Of a stretch of DNA of 7,788 nt, positions 6,044-7,788 are shown in pieces. Position 1 is the first letter of the stretch. Every line of letters starts with the position of its first letter. This stretch comes from an uncultured Solobacterium sp. Its GTDB lineage: Bacteria; Bacillota_I; Bacilli_A; Erysipelotrichales; Erysipelotrichaceae. The notes under the pieces are model-generated. The model saw only the letters and a program-made list of their open reading frames with translations. It was not told the origin of the DNA and ran no database searches. Location: positions 1-7,788 of the forward strand of contig CALISH010000123.1 of assembly GCA_938041275.1 (NCBI GenBank), read 5' to 3'. The translations under genes and the position numbers were made by a program.

Positions 6044-7377
6044 TACAACAAGCCCTTTTCTGCTAATTCATTACGATATTTATCTGCACTATCGAAGTCT
6101 TTATCTGCCTTAGCTTGGTTCCACTTCGCAAATAATTCTTTCTCTGCTTCACCAATCACTGGTTTATCCACAACAATCCCCAATACATTCAACATCTTTT
6201 CCACAGCATTGCTGTAAAGAGCTACCTGTGCAAAATCAATTTCTCTTTGACGTAGTGTCTGATTTAATTTTTTCACTGTCTCAAAGATCACTGCGTATGC
6301 ATTTGGAGTATTCATATCATCATCTAGACAATCTAAGAATGCACGATAAGATTCCTTATCGTAATCATCACCCATAACATAATCCGCAAGAGCAGCTTTG
6401 ATATATGCCTGCTTGAGTGGTGTTAATACCTTATCTAACTCCTTGCGAGCAGTTTCGATTGTCTCATCGGAGAAGTTTAATTCCTTACGATAATGTACAG
6501 AGGATACCAACCATCTTGTTAGATTTGTACCTAAAGATAACACAACATCCTTTGCCCACATCGTATTACCTAATGACTTAGACATCTTTTGTCCGTCAAT
6601 ATTGACCATCGCATTATGTACCCAATAATTTGCGAGTGTATTGCCATGCATAGCTTCCTGTTGAGCAGCTTCATTTTCATGGTGAGGGAACTTCAAGTCC
6701 ATACCACCACCGTGAATGTCAATGCAATCACCAATATTATCGTTGATCATTACAACACATTCCGTATGCCAACCTGGGCGACCTTCTCCCCATGGAGAAT
6801 TCCACTTGATACCCATATCTGTCTTCTTCCATAGCGCAAAGTCATATGGATTTTTCTTTTGGTCATTTGTTTCGATACGTGCACCAGCCTCTAGTTGATC
6901 CATGTGCTGATGAGATATCTCACCATAGGTAGGTACAGATTCAACAGAGAAGTATACATCACCATTTGCTTCATAGGCATGACCTGTCTTTACAAGTTGG
7001 TCGATGAAATCAATAATCTTATCCATTGTTTCTGTAACACGTGGTGTAATATCCGGAAGCTCTGTATTGAGTAAAGTACGCACCTCCTGATAAGCATCAA
7101 TATAACGCTGTGCGATTACAGCTTCGGTTGTATTTTCTTCAGCAGCTTTCTTAATAATCTTGTCATCTACATCTGTGAAGTTAGATACATACGTAACGCT
7201 ATATCCTTCTGCTTCAAATAAACGCTTCAACACATCAAACACAATCATTGGACGTGCATTACCAATATGTGCATAGTTATACACAGTTGGTCCACATACA
7301 TACATGTCTACATGTCCCTCATGAATTGGTTTAAAATCTTCGATTTGTAAAGTCTTTGTATTATACAGTCTGATCAT
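6043..7377 (-). CDS. cysS: Cysteine--tRNA ligase
   Basis: A 444-residue class I aminoacyl-tRNA synthetase that charges tRNA-Cys with cysteine. The HIGH motif is HIGN at 37-40 and the KMSKS loop at 264-268 (DGQKMSKSLGN). The zinc that binds the cysteine thiol has its expected four ligands: C28 in VCGPTV, C207 in WHTECVVM, and H232 and E236 in FPHHENEAAQ. The C-terminal DALR-like and tRNA-binding region runs to residue 444, with a normal KADKDFDSADKYR segment (423-435). It is a little shorter than the E. coli enzyme (461). AGGAGG ends 6 bases before ATG. It is the first gene of the mrnC-rlmB-sigma operon and is controlled by a cysteine T-box leader, so uncharged tRNA-Cys should raise expression of the whole operon. 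Confidence 0.97.
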   Translation of the reverse strand: MIRLYNTKTLQIEDFKPIHEGHVDMYVCGPTVYNYAHIGNARPMIVFDVLKRLFEAEGYSVTYVSNFTDVDDKIIKKAAEENTTEAVIAQRYIDAYQEVRTLLNTELPDITPRVTETMDKIIDFIDQLVKTGHAYEANGDVYFSVESVPTYGEISHQHMDQLEAGARIETNDQKKNPYDFALWKKTDMGIKWNSPWGEGRPGWHTECVVMINDNIGDCIDIHGGGMDLKFPHHENEAAQQEAMHGNTLANYWVHNAMVNIDGQKMSKSLGNTMWAKDVVLSLGTNLTRWLVSSVHYRKELNFSDETIETARKELDKVLTPLKQAYIKAALADYVMGDDYDKESYRAFLDCLDDDMNTPNAYAVIFETVKKLNQTLRQREIDFAQVALYSNAVEKMLNVLGIVVDKPVIGEAEKELFAKWNQAKADKDFDSADKYRNELAEKGLL

Positions 7378-7383
7378 ATTCTT

Positions 7384-7389
7384 CCTCCT
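7384..7389 (-). promoter_or_regulatory. Ribosome binding site of cysS
   Basis: AGGAGG, 6 bases before the cysS ATG and directly after the T tract of the leader terminator, so it is transcribed only when the terminator is avoided. Confidence 0.85.
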
Positions 7390-7392
7390 GTT

Positions 7393-7420
7393 AAAAAAGC
7401 GTCTTTCTTAAAAAGACGCT
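7393..7420 (-). terminator. Leader terminator of cysS (T-box off state)
   Basis: A 9-bp perfect stem, AGCGTCTTT with AAAGACGCT, a 5-base loop TTAAG and a run of six Ts. It ends just before the cysS ribosome binding site. Its 5' arm is also the 3' strand of the proposed antiterminator, so the two structures exclude each other. Confidence 0.92.
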
Positions 7421-7592
7421 ATGCGTATCCACTCTTTAGAATTTCACTGATAACATTAGTGCGACGTTCTTCTCTACATATCAAGAAGACCCTCTCGGAG
7501 GCATTCCCATCAACACCATCTGCCAAAGCACTCTCACCAAATATGCTTCTCTCTTATGCCGGTATATTGTAGTACTATTTCCGATCAACGGT
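7393..7592 (-). promoter_or_regulatory. Cysteine-specific T-box riboswitch leader
   Basis: The leader senses uncharged tRNA-Cys. Stem I starts near 7590: TCGGA (7584-7580) pairs with TCCGA (7499-7495), flanked by tandem G-A pairs (7586-7585 with 7494-7493), the usual kink-turn. The specifier loop has AGTA (7576-7573) facing GAA (7506-7504 region), and the codon after GAA is TGC (7503-7501), cysteine. AGAGAG (7554-7549) and a distal hairpin AAGCA/TGCTT around a GGTGAGAG loop (7548-7526) follow the T-box plan. A stem III-like hairpin TCTTCT/AGAAGA lies at 7489-7468. The T-box core is GAGTGGATACGC (7434-7423), not the usual GGGTGGNACCGC. Its TGGA can pair with the UCCA end of tRNA-Cys (U73). The antiterminator would be AAAG/CTTT and ACGC/GCGT around a 7-base AGTGGAT bulge, using the terminator's 5' arm. 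Confidence 0.9.
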
Positions 7593-7599
7593 TTATTTG

Positions 7600-7605
7600 A
7601 TTATA
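7600..7605 (-). promoter_or_regulatory. -10 box of the cysS leader promoter
   Basis: TATAAT, which would place the transcription start near 7593, just before the first base of T-box stem I. At 17-base spacing the -35 position reads TTTTAA (7628-7623), a poor match. A second TATAAT at 7637-7632 also lacks a good -35 and would start about 30 bases earlier. Confidence 0.55.
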
Positions 7606-7644
7606 GCGTACTTCTAGAAACCTTAAAAGGCATTATATCTTGAA

Positions 7645-7695
7645 TGTCATCGTTAAATAAAAATGGCACCTCTTCGTTAAATGATTTTGACACCT
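7645..7695. mobile_element. Probable end of an IS21-family element (tandem terminal repeats)
   Basis: On the plus strand TGTCA (7645-7649) is followed by two tandem 21-base repeats, 7651-7671 and 7675-7695, with 16 of 21 bases the same. Both begin CGTTAAAT and end CACCT. A TGTCA-type tip followed by multiple short internal repeats is the layout of IS21-family termini, and GTTAAAT with TTGACACC recalls Bacillota members from memory. Only this end is in the window; the element or its remnant would extend rightward. The remaining 93 bases (7696-7788) hold no supported gene. The repeats lie just upstream of the cysS promoter. Confidence 0.5.
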
Positions 7696-7788
7696 TGGAT
7701 ATGTGCATAATTTATATGGTATATACAAATTAGGCTCATCTAGCTAAACAAAATCTGTATACATCTCCTTTCTTACCCAGATTAGTAT

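Noticed and set aside
7393..7592. SAM riboswitch as an alternative for the cysS leader
   Set aside because: The specifier TGC, AGTA/GAA loop, kink-turn pairs and TGGA bulge all fit a T-box, and SAM-I core sequences are absent.
7744..7788. Short minus-strand open frames at the right edge
   Set aside because: They encode only 14-16 residues to a stop and I could not match them to an IS21 transposase end or any other family.

Overview
The window looks like a low-GC Gram-positive (Bacillota) chromosome. The evidence is the cysS-mrnC-rlmB-sigH gene order, a T-box leader on cysS, lipobox lipoproteins and strong GGAGG-type ribosome binding sites. Family content and style suggest Erysipelotrichia or a neighbouring class, but this assignment is an inference.

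Layout from left to right. Bases 2-1137 (+ strand) hold the 3' part of a VanZ-like membrane protein and a thioredoxin-fold lipoprotein, both visibly more AT-rich than the rest. They converge on a minus-strand operon at 4144-1160: zinc-type ABC transporter znuA (binding lipoprotein), znuC (ATPase), znuB (permease), then an uncharacterised secreted or anchored protein with a CX7CC motif. Both transcription directions meet at a hairpin (1152-1174) that overlaps the last codons of the uncharacterised gene. The 175-base gap 4145-4319 holds a long imperfect hairpin, probably the terminator of the upstream operon, and a perfect 7-6-7 inverted repeat that is a candidate znu operator.

Bases 7377-4320 (minus strand) hold a translation/RNA operon: cysS, mrnC (mini-RNase III), rlmB (23S rRNA 2'-O-methyltransferase) and a SigH-like sigma factor. 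Genes overlap or are separated by a few bases. A cysteine-specific T-box riboswitch (about 7592-7393) controls cysS: the specifier codon is TGC, the tRNA-end-binding TGGA matches the U73 discriminator of tRNA-Cys, and a 9-bp terminator shares a strand with the antiterminator. Upstream are a TATAAT box and a tandem repeat resembling one end of an IS21-family element.

The genes fall into two functional groups: tRNA charging and rRNA maturation under a cysteine-charging sensor, and metal uptake. The most notable points are the non-canonical T-box core, the uncharacterised fourth gene of the zinc operon, a ZnuA variant lacking the usual third metal-ligand histidine, and a sigH locus that lacks the yacP gene and is followed by the znu operon instead of rpmG-secE-nusG. 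I found no wholly new multi-gene system.
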